The position numbers were made by a program, and so were the translations under genes. A model generated the notes under the pieces. The model was given only the letters and a program-made list of their open reading frames with translations, was not told the origin of the DNA and made no database searches. Shown here piece by piece: positions 11,514 through 21,444 of a stretch of DNA of 64,000 nt (within the stretch, counting starts at the first letter, position 1; each line of letters starts with the position of its first letter). Origin of the DNA: Mycobacterium sp. 852002-51057_SCH5723018 (GTDB lineage: Bacteria; Actinomycetota; Actinomycetes; Mycobacteriales; Mycobacteriaceae); assembly GCF_001667035.1 (NCBI RefSeq), contig NZ_LZIR01000070.1, positions 124,001 through 188,000 on the forward strand, in the 5' to 3' direction.

Positions 11514-12326
11514 TCACATCTTGTTCGATCGGGCCATGACGAAGCTGTACAGGCCGTAGGTGATGATCCCCAGGCCGGCGGCGACCAGCAGCGCCGGCCC
11601 ATAGGGTTGAGCCCCGAGCGTCTTGAGCGCCCCGTCGAGTCCGGTGGCCTTCTTCGGTTCGGAGCTGCAGGCGGCGACGACGACCAGCGCGCCCGTCCCG
11701 GCGATGACCACGCCTTTGGCGACGTAGCCCGCCGCGCCCAGCCGTCGCACCAGGTCACCGGTCTTGCCCTTGAGGTCGCCGACGAAGTTGCAGCTGGCTC
11801 CCTTGTAGATGTGGTAGACGCCCACCGCGACGATGATCACGCCGCACGCGATGAGCGCGAGGGTGCCGGCGGTCGTCTGCATCAGGCGGGCGCTGACGCT
11901 CGAATTCTGCCGATCGGCCGGCTGCCCGGCGCCCCGGGCGAACCCGAGCGCGGAGTATGCGAACGCGAGGTAGACCGCCGCCAGCCCGAAGGCCTTCGCC
12001 CGCTCCCACGCCGCCGACGATGAGCCCTGCGACTCGCGGTCGCTCGAGCGACCGAAGGCCGTTTCGACGAGCCGCCAGAGGCCAAGCGTCAGAAGGGCGG
12101 CCGTGGCGACCCAGAGCACGACCGGGCCGCCCGGTTTGGTCGCCAGCGTCGCCAGGGCCCCGGTTTGGTCGGCGGTGCCGCCCTCACCGCAAGCGATCCG
12201 GATGGCCAGGTAGCCCACGATCAGGTGTAGCAGCCCGTTCACGACATACCCGGCGCGGGCCAGTCGTTCGAAGACGCTGTTTTGGGCCAACCGCGCCGGG
12301 GTGACGGGTGATGTGTCGTGCGACAT
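11514..12326 (-). CDS. DUF1206 membrane protein
   Basis: Protein of 270 residues with six hydrophobic helices arranged as three similar pairs, the DUF1206 layout. Each unit opens with a glycine-rich helix: GYVVNGLLHLIVGYLAIR, then the AFAYSALGFARGAG region, then GYVAKGVVIAGTGAL, ending GIITYGLYSFVMAR. The role of the family is unknown. It is convergent with the coiled-coil gene, four bases away. Its ATG is 16 bases beyond a displaced copy of the ppc 3' end, so before the PLD-like gene arrived ppc and this gene were probably direct neighbours on the same strand. Confidence 0.85.
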   Translation of the reverse strand: MSHDTSPVTPARLAQNSVFERLARAGYVVNGLLHLIVGYLAIRIACGEGGTADQTGALATLATKPGGPVVLWVATAALLTLGLWRLVETAFGRSSDRESQGSSSAAWERAKAFGLAAVYLAFAYSALGFARGAGQPADRQNSSVSARLMQTTAGTLALIACGVIIVAVGVYHIYKGASCNFVGDLKGKTGDLVRRLGAAGYVAKGVVIAGTGALVVVAACSSEPKKATGLDGALKTLGAQPYGPALLVAAGLGIITYGLYSFVMARSNKM

Positions 12327-12342
12327 GGCATCCGAATGCCCA

Positions 12343-12401
12343 TTACCCGCAATTGCGTAACGCGCTCGCCAGCCCGTTCATCATCAGCAGGATGCGGCGC
12401 T
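12343..12401 (-). pseudogene. Detached copy of the ppc 3' end (left copy of a direct repeat)
   Basis: 59 bases aligning to 13012-13070 with four mismatches (offset exactly 669). Read on the minus strand it encodes the last residues of a PEP carboxylase including the stop ([17 protein letters not shown] then TAA), matching the living end [17 protein letters not shown]. Its boundary coincides with the stop codon of the PLD-like gene at 12401. It is a remnant or recombination footprint, not an independent gene. Confidence 0.85.
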
Positions 12402-12955
12402 TACTTCGCCTTGGCGGCGCGCGCGGCCATCTGCTTGAGCATGTCGTCGTGGATGATGTCGAGCCTGGAGCGGGCCTCGGCGCACACGTAGGGGTCGCGG
12501 ATCACGGTCATCTGGTTGTCCTGCTTGGTCTCGCCGCCCTCGGACCAGTTGGTCGAGCCGGTGATGACGTCGACGCCGTCGATGATGACCATCTTCAGGT
12601 GCATGATGGCCGACTTCTCGCTGTGGCCGATCGCGATGCTGTTGCCCGTCTTGTCGTTCAGCCAGGCCGCCAGGAGTTCGCGCTCCGCCTTCCCGGCAGC
12701 CTGCGTGGAATCGAGACTCATTTGCACATAGATGTTTTCGTCGTGCAGCTTCGACTGAAGGATGGTGTTGAGCTGACTGTCATCGTAACCGTACATGGCC
12801 ACCACGATGCTTTTGTTGGCCGACGTCAGCAACGCCTGCAATGCTTGGTGCACATGGTCAACCGGACTGTAGAAAGTCCGGGTGTCGTCGGGATAGCCCG
12901 GCGGAAACGGTGCCGCCTTGTATTGGTCGAGATCGGACAGCAAAGCAAGAGCCAT
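12401..12955 (-). CDS. Phospholipase D-like (single HKD) protein
   Basis: Protein of 184 residues with one HKD motif: MHLKMVIIDG near 117 followed by GSTNWSEGGETKQDN, the PLD/Nuc/minicardiolipin signature. Single-HKD proteins of this size usually dimerise and act as nucleases or phosphodiesterases; the substrate here is unknown. There is no signal peptide, so a cytoplasmic location is likely. GAGGAG lies five bases before the ATG. Base composition is visibly less GC-rich than the surrounding genes. It lies exactly between two copies of the ppc 3' end, so it probably entered this locus as cargo of a small insertion. Confidence 0.85.
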   Translation of the reverse strand: MALALLSDLDQYKAAPFPPGYPDDTRTFYSPVDHVHQALQALLTSANKSIVVAMYGYDDSQLNTILQSKLHDENIYVQMSLDSTQAAGKAERELLAAWLNDKTGNSIAIGHSEKSAIMHLKMVIIDGVDVITGSTNWSEGGETKQDNQMTVIRDPYVCAEARSRLDIIHDDMLKQMAARAAKAK

Positions 12956-13011
12956 GATTGCTCCTCAGTTGGTGCCGCTGCGGCCGAGCAAGATTATTTC
13001 ATCATCCGCCG

Positions 13012-13070
13012 TTACCCGCTATTGCGTAACGCGCTCGCCAGCCCGTTCATCGTCAACAGGATGCCGCGCT
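13012..13070 (-). repeat. Right copy of the 59-bp direct repeat (living ppc 3' end)
   Basis: The last 59 bases of ppc, including its TAA stop, match 12343-12401 at 55 positions. With the left copy it brackets the PLD-like gene. One repeat copy plus the gene makes a 669-base unit, as expected for an insertion that restored the target gene's 3' end. Confidence 0.85.
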
Positions 13071-15819
13071 GCACCAATTCGTCGTCGTCGCCAGAGCGGT
13101 AGCGGCGCAGCAACTCCACCTGCAGGTGGTTCAGCGGCTCCAGGTAGGGGAAGCGGTTGAACACCGACCGCGCCAGCGCCGGGTTGTCGGCGAGCAGGTC
13201 GTCGTGTCCGGTGATCAGCTTGTGCATGGCGATGGTGCGCCGGTGTTCGTCGACGATCTTGTCGAACACCCTGCGCCGCAACGATTCATCGGCGACCAGC
13301 TCGGCATAGCGGGCGGCGAGGCCCAGATCGCTCTTGGCCAGCACCTGCGCCATGTTCGACAGCACGCTGGCAAAGAACGGCCACCGCTCATACAGCTCGT
13401 GCAGTATCGCCACCCGCTCGTTCTCGCCCTCGGGGCCCGCCGCGATCCACTGCTCGAACGCCGTGCCGGTGCCGTACCAGCCGGGCAGCATGACCCGCGA
13501 CTGGGTCCAGGCCAGCACCCAGGGGATGGCGCGCAGGTCCGAGATGGATTCGGTGGGCTTGCGGGAGGTGGGCCGGCTGCCGATGTTGAGCGACCCGATC
13601 TCGCTGACCGGGGTGGAGGCTTTGAAGTACTCGACGAAACCCGGTGTCTCGTGCACTAATTCGGCGTAGGCGCGGTGCGCGAGGGCCGCCACCTCGTCGA
13701 GCACCGCGTAGGCCGGCTCCGCGGCGTCGCCCAGGCCCTCGACGTCCAGCAGTGTCGACTCCAGGGTGGCCGCGACCAGGCTCTCCAGGTTGCGCCGGGC
13801 CAGCTGCGGCTCGGCGTATTTCGCCGCGATCACCTCGCCCTGCTCGGTGAGCCGCAGCGAGCCGTTCACCGCTCCCGGTGGCTGCGCCAGGATGGCCTGG
13901 TAGCTCGGGCCGCCGCCGCGGCCGACGGTGCCGCCGCGACCGTGGAAGAGCCGCAACCGGATACCGGTTTTGCGGGCCACCTCCACGAGGGTGAGCTCGG
14001 CGCGATAGACCGCCCAGTTGGCGGTGAGATACCCGCCGTCCTTGTTGGAGTCGGAGTAGCCCAGCATCACCTCCTGCGAGTCTCCGCGCGCGGAGACGAG
14101 CGACCGGTACAGGGGCAGGTCCAGCATCGCCTGCAGGATCGACGCCCCGTTGTGCAGGTCGTCGATCGTCTCGAACAGCGGCGAGATGCCCAGGGGGCAA
14201 TAGGGTTCCGGCCCCGAGGCATCCAGCAGGCCGGCCTCCTTCAGCAGGATCGCGGCTTCCAGGACGTCCGACACCGACTGGCACATCGAGATGACGTAGT
14301 TGGGCACCGCCGCCGGGCCGTAGAGCTCGATGGCGCGGGCGGCGGCCGCGACGACGCCCAGCTCGCCGCGGGCCAGGTCGGACAGTTGAGCGTGGTCGCC
14401 GACCAGCGGGCGGCGGGTGCCGAGCTCGCGCGCCAGCAGCTCGACCCGTTCGTCTTCGGGCAGCGAGCCGTAGTCGGGGTGCACGCCCGCCCAGGCCAGC
14501 AGCTCGCCGACGACCTCTTCGTGCACGTCGGAGTTTTGCCGCAGGTCCAGGCCGGACAGGTGAAACCCGAAGACGTGCACGCTTTCCCGCAATCGGGCCA
14601 GCCGGTCGTCGGCCAGCAGCCCGGCGCCGTGCGTGCGCAGGGAGGCCTCGATGGCGTCCAGGTCGGCACGCAGTTCGGCCGGCGCCTGATACCGGGGCAG
14701 GCCCAGGTCGAGCTCGTGCTGCGGCTGCCGGTCCAGGATCTCGGCGGCCGTCGCGGTGAGGCGCCCGCGGATCACCCGCAGCGCCCGCCGGTACGGCTCG
14801 TCGGCGCGGGCTTTGTCGTCGCTGCGCTCGGCCAGTGCGGTCACCTCGGGGGTGACGGTGATGAGCCGCGCCGACATCGACAGCTCCTGCTCGAGTTCGG
14901 TGAGTTCGGCCATGTAGTGCGCGAGGGCGGTGAACGCGGCGCTGCCGGTAGCCCGCCGCACCACGTCGGCGGTGACGTTCGGGTTTCCGTCGCGGTCACC
15001 GCCGATCCAGGAGCCCGGCTGCAGGATGGGCGCCGACACTAGGTCGGCCTCGGGCCAGCGGGCGCGTAACGCGTCGCGCACCTCGGCGTTGACATGCGGG
15101 ATCACGTCGAACAGCGCGGCCGGGTAATACCGCAGCCCGACCTCGATTTCGTCGGTGATCTGCAGCCGCGACAGCCGGATCAGCGCGGTCTGCCACAGCG
15201 TGAGGACCTGGCGGCGCAGCTCGCGCTCGATGTCGCGGCCCGCCTCGGTCTCGGTGTGCCCCGCGGCGTGCAGGCGCATCAGCTCGGTGATGCGGTGCTG
15301 GGTGACGAAGACGGTGCGGCGGCGCGTTTCGGTGGGGTGGGCGGTGATCACCGGGGACACCAGGGCTCCCCGCAGCGCGTCGGCCACGGTGGACGAATCC
15401 AGTTCCGCCCGATCGAGTTTCGCGTAGGTGGCGGCCAGGCTGCTGTCCTGCGGCGGCTCGCCGGCAGCGACGTGCAGCGCGCGCCGGCGCTCGCGGTGGA
15501 TGTCTTCGGCAACGTTGGCCAGCAGCGCAAAGTGGCTGAACGCCCGGATGACCGGGATCGCCCGGTGGATGTCGAGGCCGTCGAACATGCGGGACATGTC
15601 GGCCCGATCGATTTCGGACCGCCGCACCCGGAAGGATGCCACCCGCGCGCGTTCCACGAGGTCGAACACCTCCTCGCCGTTCTGCTCGCGCACGGTGTCG
15701 CCGAGGATGGTGCCCAGTAGCCGGATGTCGGCGCGCATGGGTTCGGTCGCCTCGCGCCCGACGCGGGTGCGCCGGACGGCGCCGATCGGTTCGAGCGCGG
15801 TGTCGGAAGCCTCAGCCAT
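13012..15819 (-). CDS. ppc: Phosphoenolpyruvate carboxylase
   Basis: Anaplerotic enzyme making oxaloacetate from PEP and bicarbonate. 935 residues from ATG 15819; a longer frame to 15861 adds 14 poorly conserved residues and was rejected. Key motifs: [12 protein letters not shown] with the catalytic histidine at 159-164 region, [18 protein letters not shown], and [14 protein letters not shown] in the catalytic barrel, ending in the canonical [14 protein letters not shown] tail. ppc is remembered as present in M. leprae and M. avium but absent from M. tuberculosis. The gene is upstream of the PLD-like gene on the same strand and follows the SPW-repeat gene. Confidence 0.96.
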   Translation of the reverse strand: MAEASDTALEPIGAVRRTRVGREATEPMRADIRLLGTILGDTVREQNGEEVFDLVERARVASFRVRRSEIDRADMSRMFDGLDIHRAIPVIRAFSHFALLANVAEDIHRERRRALHVAAGEPPQDSSLAATYAKLDRAELDSSTVADALRGALVSPVITAHPTETRRRTVFVTQHRITELMRLHAAGHTETEAGRDIERELRRQVLTLWQTALIRLSRLQITDEIEVGLRYYPAALFDVIPHVNAEVRDALRARWPEADLVSAPILQPGSWIGGDRDGNPNVTADVVRRATGSAAFTALAHYMAELTELEQELSMSARLITVTPEVTALAERSDDKARADEPYRRALRVIRGRLTATAAEILDRQPQHELDLGLPRYQAPAELRADLDAIEASLRTHGAGLLADDRLARLRESVHVFGFHLSGLDLRQNSDVHEEVVGELLAWAGVHPDYGSLPEDERVELLARELGTRRPLVGDHAQLSDLARGELGVVAAAARAIELYGPAAVPNYVISMCQSVSDVLEAAILLKEAGLLDASGPEPYCPLGISPLFETIDDLHNGASILQAMLDLPLYRSLVSARGDSQEVMLGYSDSNKDGGYLTANWAVYRAELTLVEVARKTGIRLRLFHGRGGTVGRGGGPSYQAILAQPPGAVNGSLRLTEQGEVIAAKYAEPQLARRNLESLVAATLESTLLDVEGLGDAAEPAYAVLDEVAALAHRAYAELVHETPGFVEYFKASTPVSEIGSLNIGSRPTSRKPTESISDLRAIPWVLAWTQSRVMLPGWYGTGTAFEQWIAAGPEGENERVAILHELYERWPFFASVLSNMAQVLAKSDLGLAARYAELVADESLRRRVFDKIVDEHRRTIAMHKLITGHDDLLADNPALARSVFNRFPYLEPLNHLQVELLRRYRSGDDDELVQRGILLTMNGLASALRNSG

Positions 15820-15912
15820 GGATCCCAGTATCGGTGTGGAGCGCGTGGCCCGCCCGCCCACGGTTCACCATCGAGGGGTAATACGCCTCACTACCGGGGA
15901 GATCGCGGAGCG

Positions 15913-16692
15913 CTAGGTGGTCGGTCGGTATCGGGCCCGGTACCGCTCAGCGGCATCGTCGTGCACGGTGGCGGCGAAGTTCAGGTTTTCCCCCCGCAGA
16001 TAACCCGCCACGCCGAGCGCCGCGGTGAGGGCACCTGTCACCCAGGCCGTCACCGCGTTATCGCCGCCAAACCCGCCGACCCACGGCGAAAGGAAAAGCG
16101 CCAACCCGGTGATGGCCAGCGTCAGGAAATCGTGCGTGGGGTCGGCGGCGAGCAGTGACCAGACAGCGATCACGGCGGTGAGTCCGCCGAGTCCGATCAT
16201 CACGGCTGTGCCGACCGTTGTCTTGTGGGTTGCGATGCCCAGCAAAACGGTGGCGAAGCCGACAGCGAGTGCGGCCCGTCCCATCCAAAAGCTCAACGTG
16301 CTGCGCTTGGCTTGACCGCTGCCGATCTCGTTGACGCCGTACTCGGTTGGCGGCGCGCTGCCCGTCCACCCGATGCCACCGAGGATCACCGCGAGGGCGC
16401 CCGCCACCCAGCACGTCCAGGAGGCGCCCAGATCGGCCCGATAGCCGTTGCCGAGAAACGGAACGATGAACATGGCCAGGCCGACGACGACCAGGCCCCA
16501 GTAGTCGGGCCGGCGTTCGCGGGCCAAGACGGCCAACACTCCGAAGAAAGTGATGAAGACGCCGAAACCGAAGGCAAAGCCTTCGCCGACTTGCGTCGAG
16601 CTGGCCGGGAACGACGCCACCGCCGCGCACACCCCGACTGCGCCTGCGGCCCAGCCGAGCCACCCTCGATCTGAACTATCCGAAATCCCCAC
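15913..16692 (-). CDS. SPW-repeat membrane protein
   Basis: Protein of 259 residues with about eight hydrophobic helices in two related halves. Each half carries the SPW-type motif before a glycine: GLAMFIVPFLGNGY in the first and GLALFLSPWVGGFG in the second, followed by a W-containing helix (WTCWVAGALAVILG and VTAWVTGALTAALG). Function of SPW proteins is unknown. GTG 16692 was chosen because AAGGAG lies just upstream; the longer frame to 16800 runs through a palindromic intergenic region. It is 93 bases upstream of ppc and may be cotranscribed. Confidence 0.8.
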   Translation of the reverse strand: MGISDSSDRGWLGWAAGAVGVCAAVASFPASSTQVGEGFAFGFGVFITFFGVLAVLARERRPDYWGLVVVGLAMFIVPFLGNGYRADLGASWTCWVAGALAVILGGIGWTGSAPPTEYGVNEIGSGQAKRSTLSFWMGRAALAVGFATVLLGIATHKTTVGTAVMIGLGGLTAVIAVWSLLAADPTHDFLTLAITGLALFLSPWVGGFGGDNAVTAWVTGALTAALGVAGYLRGENLNFAATVHDDAAERYRARYRPTT

Positions 16693-16779
16693 CGCGCACT
16701 CCTTACCTGCGACCGCTCGATGCGAGGGATACCCAGATCGGCGGGAGGTATCGGCAAGCCGCCGCACAAGCGGCCGAAT

Positions 16780-16825
16780 GTGCAATTCACGACGCTTCAT
16801 CGGCGTGTCGCGTCATGAATTGCAC
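16780..16825. terminator. 16-bp inverted repeat downstream of secG
   Basis: GTGCAATTCACGACGC (16780-16795) and GCGTCATGAATTGCAC (16810-16825) are complementary at 15 of 16 positions around a 14-base loop. It lies 34 bases past the secG stop and before the SPW-repeat gene, both on the minus strand. It is a likely terminator for the glycolytic-secG transcript, or alternatively an operator for the downstream gene. Confidence 0.55.
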
Positions 16826-16858
16826 GCTCGGCGGCGGGACGGTGGGTAAAGGCGCGCG

Positions 16859-17092
16859 TCAGCGGTACTTGATCAGCAGTTCCATGCCGACGATGCAGAC
16901 CAGCCAGATGCCGGTGATGAACAGCGTCAGCCGGTCCAGGTTCTTCTCCACCACGGTGGACCCGGACAGGCTCGACTGCACGCCACCGCCGAACAGCGTG
17001 GAGAGGCCGCCGCCCTTGGCGCGATGCAGCAGCACCAGCAGCACGACCAGCACGCTGGTGACCACCAGGGTGATCTGCAGGGCCAATTCCAT
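16859..17092 (-). CDS. secG: Preprotein translocase subunit SecG
   Basis: Small accessory subunit of the SecYEG channel, 77 residues with two membrane helices (about 5-22 and 55-72) joined by the conserved loop HRAKGGGLSTLFGGG. Corresponds to Rv1440. It follows tpiA by 30 bases in the glycolytic operon and also has a TAGGCT hexamer seven bases before its ATG, so it may have a leaderless promoter of its own. Confidence 0.95.
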   Translation of the reverse strand: MELALQITLVVTSVLVVLLVLLHRAKGGGLSTLFGGGVQSSLSGSTVVEKNLDRLTLFITGIWLVCIVGMELLIKYR

Positions 17093-17099
17093 GTCCGAG

Positions 17100-17105
17100 A
17101 GCCTA
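17100..17105 (-). promoter_or_regulatory. -10 element of secG, leaderless type
   Basis: TAGGCT on the minus strand, seven bases before the secG ATG, in the gap after tpiA. It would allow secG expression independent of gap-pgk-tpiA. Confidence 0.4.
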
Positions 17106-17122
17106 CCGGTGCCGACGGGGAG

Positions 17123-17908
17123 TCAGGGCAGGGGCCCGCCGGCGGCGATCGCCGCCAGCGTCGCGAACTGCTCGCCGTCCAGCGACGCCCCGCCCACCAG
17201 CGCCCCGTCGATGTCGTCCTGGGCGATGATGTCGCCGATGTTCTTCGCGTTCACCGAGCCGCCGTAGAGCACCCGGACGGCGTCGGCGACCTGCGCCGAG
17301 GCCAGCGAGCTCAGCTCCTTGCGGATGGCCGCACACACCTCCTGGGCGTCATTGGCGCCGGCCACCCGCCCGGTGCCGATCGCCCACACCGGCTCGTAGG
17401 CGACGACGACGCTGCCGATCTGCTCGCTCGACAGGCCGGCCAGCGAGCCGCGCAGCTGATCCTCGCAGTGACCGACGTGCTCGCCGGCTTCGCGGACATC
17501 GAGGTGCTCGCCGATGCAGACGATCGGGGTCAGGCCGTTCTTGAGGGCGGCGGCGGCCTTGGCGGCCACCAGCGCGTCGTCCTCGCTGTGGTAGGTGCGC
17601 CGCTCCGAGTGTCCGACGACGACGAAGCTGCAGCCGAGCTTGGCCAGGAAGGCGCCGCTGATGTCGCCGGTGTAGGCGCCGGAGTCGTGCTGGGACAGGT
17701 CCTGGGCCCCGTAAGTCAGTCGCAGCTTGTCGCCGTCGACCAGGGTTTGCACGCTGCGCAGGTCGGTGAACGGTGGCAGGACGGTGACGTCGACCTTGTC
17801 GTAGTACTTGTCCGGCAGCGCGAACGCGATCTTTTGCACCAGCGCGATCGCCTCGAAGTGGTTGAGGTTCATCTTCCAGTTGCCGGCGATCAGTGGCTTG
17901 CGGCTCAC
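17123..17908 (-). CDS. tpiA: Triosephosphate isomerase
   Basis: Interconverts dihydroxyacetone phosphate and glyceraldehyde 3-phosphate. 261 residues. GNWKMN at 9-14 includes the substrate-binding lysine, VVGHSERR near 98-105 carries the catalytic histidine, and [11 protein letters not shown] near 170 carries the catalytic glutamate. The GTG start overlaps the pgk stop by four bases, so the two are translationally coupled. Confidence 0.97.
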   Translation of the reverse strand: MSRKPLIAGNWKMNLNHFEAIALVQKIAFALPDKYYDKVDVTVLPPFTDLRSVQTLVDGDKLRLTYGAQDLSQHDSGAYTGDISGAFLAKLGCSFVVVGHSERRTYHSEDDALVAAKAAAALKNGLTPIVCIGEHLDVREAGEHVGHCEDQLRGSLAGLSSEQIGSVVVAYEPVWAIGTGRVAGANDAQEVCAAIRKELSSLASAQVADAVRVLYGGSVNAKNIGDIIAQDDIDGALVGGASLDGEQFATLAAIAAGGPLP

Positions 17909-19194
17909 GAGTCTCCTGCCCCCTTGTTTTGGTCAGGCTGGGGCCGGCCAAGGACCTCAATGCCCGGCAGCGTCTTGCCTTCCAGGTATTCCAGCGATGC
18001 GCCGCCGCCGGTGGAGATGTGCGAGAAGGCGGCCTCCGGGATGCCCAGCGCGCGCACCGCGGCCGCGGAATCGCCGCCGCCCACCACGCTGAAGGCGCCC
18101 TTGCCGGTGGCCGAGGCGATCGCCTCGGCGACCCCCTTGGTGCCGGCGGCAAAGGCCGGGAACTCGAACACGCCCATCGGGCCGTTCCAGAACACGGTTT
18201 CGGCGTTGGACAGCAGCGCAGCGAACCGCCTGACCGATTCAGGTCCGATGTCCAGGCCCATCTTGCCGTCCGGAATCCGGTCGGCGGCCACGGTTTCCGG
18301 CGGCGAATCGGCGGCGAACTTCTCCGCCACCACGATGTCCACCGGGAGACGAAGCACGTCGGCGTAGGTCTCCGACAACCGGCGACAGGTGTCCACCATC
18401 TCGGTTTCGAGCAGCGATGTGCCCACCGAAACACCGTGTGCGGCAAGGAAAGTGAAGCACATGCCGCCACCGATCACGATGCTGTCGGCCTTGGTCGCCA
18501 GCGATTCGATGACGCCGAGCTTGTCGGACACCTTCGACCCACCGAGCACCACCGCATAGGGTCGGGTGGTGGAGCTGGTCAGCTTCTCCAGCACCTCGAT
18601 CTCCTCGGCCACCAGGGTGCCGGCGTAGTGCGGCAGCAGGGTGGCGACGTCGTACACCGACGCCTGCTTGCGGTGCACCACCCCGAAGCCGTCGGAGACG
18701 AAAGCCCCCGTGGGCCCGACCAATTCGGCCAGTTGCCTGGCCAGCGCCAACCGCTCGCCGTCGTCCTTGCTGGTTTCGCGGGCGTCGAAGCGGATGTTTT
18801 CCAGCAGCAGGATGTCGCCGTCGGTCAGCCCCTCGGCGCGGGCGAGCGCGTCGGTGCCGACGACTCGGGACTGATCGGAGCCGGCCAGTTGCACGTGCCG
18901 GCCGAGCTGTTCGCCGAGCGCGGCGGCGACGGGTGCCAGCGACAGCTTCGGGTCGGGTCCGCCCTTGGGACGGCCCAGGTGCGCGGTGACGACCACTTTG
19001 GCGCCGGCCTCGAGCAGCGCCTGCAGCGTGGGCACCGACGCGGTGATGCGACCGGGGTCGGTGATTTCAGCCGCTCCCCCAGCATCGAAGTCGAGCGGGA
19101 CGTTCAGGTCGGAGCGCACCAGCACGCCCCGCCCTGAAACTCCTTCGGCCAGAAGGTCTTCGAGCGTGGGCAGGGACGACGCGGAAGAGGCCAC
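17905..19194 (-). CDS. pgk: Phosphoglycerate kinase
   Basis: Makes ATP from 1,3-bisphosphoglycerate. About 429 residues. RSDLNVPLD and [12 protein letters not shown] form the substrate site in the N-domain; GGGDSAAAV near the end is the nucleotide-site glycine motif. The GTG at 19194 lies two bases after the gap stop and fits the family N-terminus ([20 protein letters not shown]); the frame further upstream overlaps gap. The segment after the start is slightly longer than usual, so the exact start is open. Confidence 0.96.
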   Translation of the reverse strand: MASSASSLPTLEDLLAEGVSGRGVLVRSDLNVPLDFDAGGAAEITDPGRITASVPTLQALLEAGAKVVVTAHLGRPKGGPDPKLSLAPVAAALGEQLGRHVQLAGSDQSRVVGTDALARAEGLTDGDILLLENIRFDARETSKDDGERLALARQLAELVGPTGAFVSDGFGVVHRKQASVYDVATLLPHYAGTLVAEEIEVLEKLTSSTTRPYAVVLGGSKVSDKLGVIESLATKADSIVIGGGMCFTFLAAHGVSVGTSLLETEMVDTCRRLSETYADVLRLPVDIVVAEKFAADSPPETVAADRIPDGKMGLDIGPESVRRFAALLSNAETVFWNGPMGVFEFPAFAAGTKGVAEAIASATGKGAFSVVGGGDSAAAVRALGIPEAAFSHISTGGGASLEYLEGKTLPGIEVLGRPQPDQNKGAGDS

Positions 19195-19196
19195 GG

Positions 19197-20279
<1,083 letters not shown>

Positions 20280-20511
20280 TCAGTGACGTGCTTCACCGCC
20301 CGCCGGTCAAGAGTCCCGCCCGCGGTACCCGGGGTTCACACGGCTGCGGTAACCGGAGCATGTCTCCTTTGTATCGGTTCTATAAGCCGCGCAATCGTCG
20401 CGTGTCGAATAGCAATAACGAGCCATACATTCGACACGACTGCGGTAGGGCTATGCGGTTCTGCTGACCATTTGATTGCGGAAACACTGAGTGCTTAAGG
20501 AGTCGACGTCG

Positions 20512-21312
20512 ATGACGGTCTTCGATCGGTTCAACGTCAAAGTTGGCGCAACCATCGCCGGATTGTGCGGGGCCGCCATAGCGATGAGCCCGGATGCGGT
20601 AGCCGCCCCGCTGAAAACCGGCGGCTACGCGTGCGTTCAGGGACTGTCGGGCGAGGCTGGGGCGCCGGCGGCCGGCCCGATAGTCGCCGGTGGGGCGCCC
20701 GCGGCCGGCGGACCGGTGGTCGCCGGTGGGGCGCCCGCGGCCGGCGGGCCGGTGGTCGCCGGTGGGGCGCCCGCGGCCGGCGGACCGGCGGGCACCGGAC
20801 CGGCAGGTCCCGGCGGAACGCCCGCGGCGCCCGTCTGCACGGCCAGCGCTCCGCTCAACGACATGTCCGGTGTTCCCCTGGTTGCGCCCGGGCCCGTTCC
20901 CGTGGTGCCGGCCGGCGCTCCGCTGATTGCATTGGGGCCGCCGGTCCCGGCTGGTGCGCCGGTCCCGGTCGGTGCGCCAGTGCCCGTCGGTGCACCGGTG
21001 CCCGTCGGTGCACCGGTGCCGGTCGGCGCGCCAGTGCCCGTCGGTGCACCGGTGCCGGTCGGTGCGCCGGTGCCGGTCGGCGCGCCAGTGCCGGTGGGCG
21101 CGCCGGTCCCGGTCGGTGCACCGGTGCCGGTGGTGCCAGTTGGTGCTCCGCTGATTGCGCTTGCCGGTGGCCCCCTGGACGGTGCTGCACCGGCCGGCGC
21201 TCCGATCATCGACATGGCTGGGACCGGCAAGGGTGAACCGACCGGTCCGGTGCCGGCCGGCGGCCCGGTGGCCGGTCAGCCGATTCGGCCCGGTCCTTCG
21301 GGTGCGCGCTGA
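20512..21312 (+). CDS. Secreted Pro/Gly/Val/Ala-rich repeat protein
   Basis: Counterpart of Rv1435c, described as a Pro/Gly/Val-rich secreted protein. 266 residues: an N-terminal export signal to about residue 33 (hydrophobic stretch ATIAGLCGAAIAMS ending AVAA), one cysteine near each end of a first repeat block, three 12-residue units of type VVAGGAPAAGGP, a short spacer with CTASAPLNDMSG, then nine perfect six-residue APVPVG units, and a tail again rich in P and G. AAGGAG lies nine bases before ATG 20512. It is divergent from gap. Such extended polyproline-like arrays suggest a cell-wall spacer, but no activity can be inferred. Confidence 0.88.
   Translation: MTVFDRFNVKVGATIAGLCGAAIAMSPDAVAAPLKTGGYACVQGLSGEAGAPAAGPIVAGGAPAAGGPVVAGGAPAAGGPVVAGGAPAAGGPAGTGPAGPGGTPAAPVCTASAPLNDMSGVPLVAPGPVPVVPAGAPLIALGPPVPAGAPVPVGAPVPVGAPVPVGAPVPVGAPVPVGAPVPVGAPVPVGAPVPVGAPVPVGAPVPVVPVGAPLIALAGGPLDGAAPAGAPIIDMAGTGKGEPTGPVPAGGPVAGQPIRPGPSGAR
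20677..20784 (+). repeat. three 36-bp coding tandem repeats
   Basis: Three almost identical 36-base units, each encoding P-V/I-V-A-G-G-A-P-A-A-G-G, inside the secreted repeat protein. The second and third differ at single positions only, pointing to recent duplication. Confidence 0.9.
20956..21117 (+). repeat. nine 18-bp coding tandem repeats (APVPVG)
   Basis: Nine consecutive 18-base units encode APVPVG without amino-acid change, while third codon positions vary between units. A tenth partial unit leads into VVPVGAP. This is a candidate variable-number repeat. Confidence 0.92.
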
Positions 21313-21444
21313 GCCCATCCGCTTCCCCGCGATACGGACCCGCTGGATTGCTCCCGGCGGGTCCGTTCCGTTTGCGCGACAGGCGATCAGGCCGTCCAGT
21401 GAGAAGCACTGCGCCGCAACAGCTCTGGCGGAGCGCCTACGCTG

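Noticed and set aside
12308..13102. Plus-strand open frame spanning the PLD-like gene and both repeats
   Set aside because: It reads through the antisense of two genes and the duplicated ppc end; no domain and no ribosome site.
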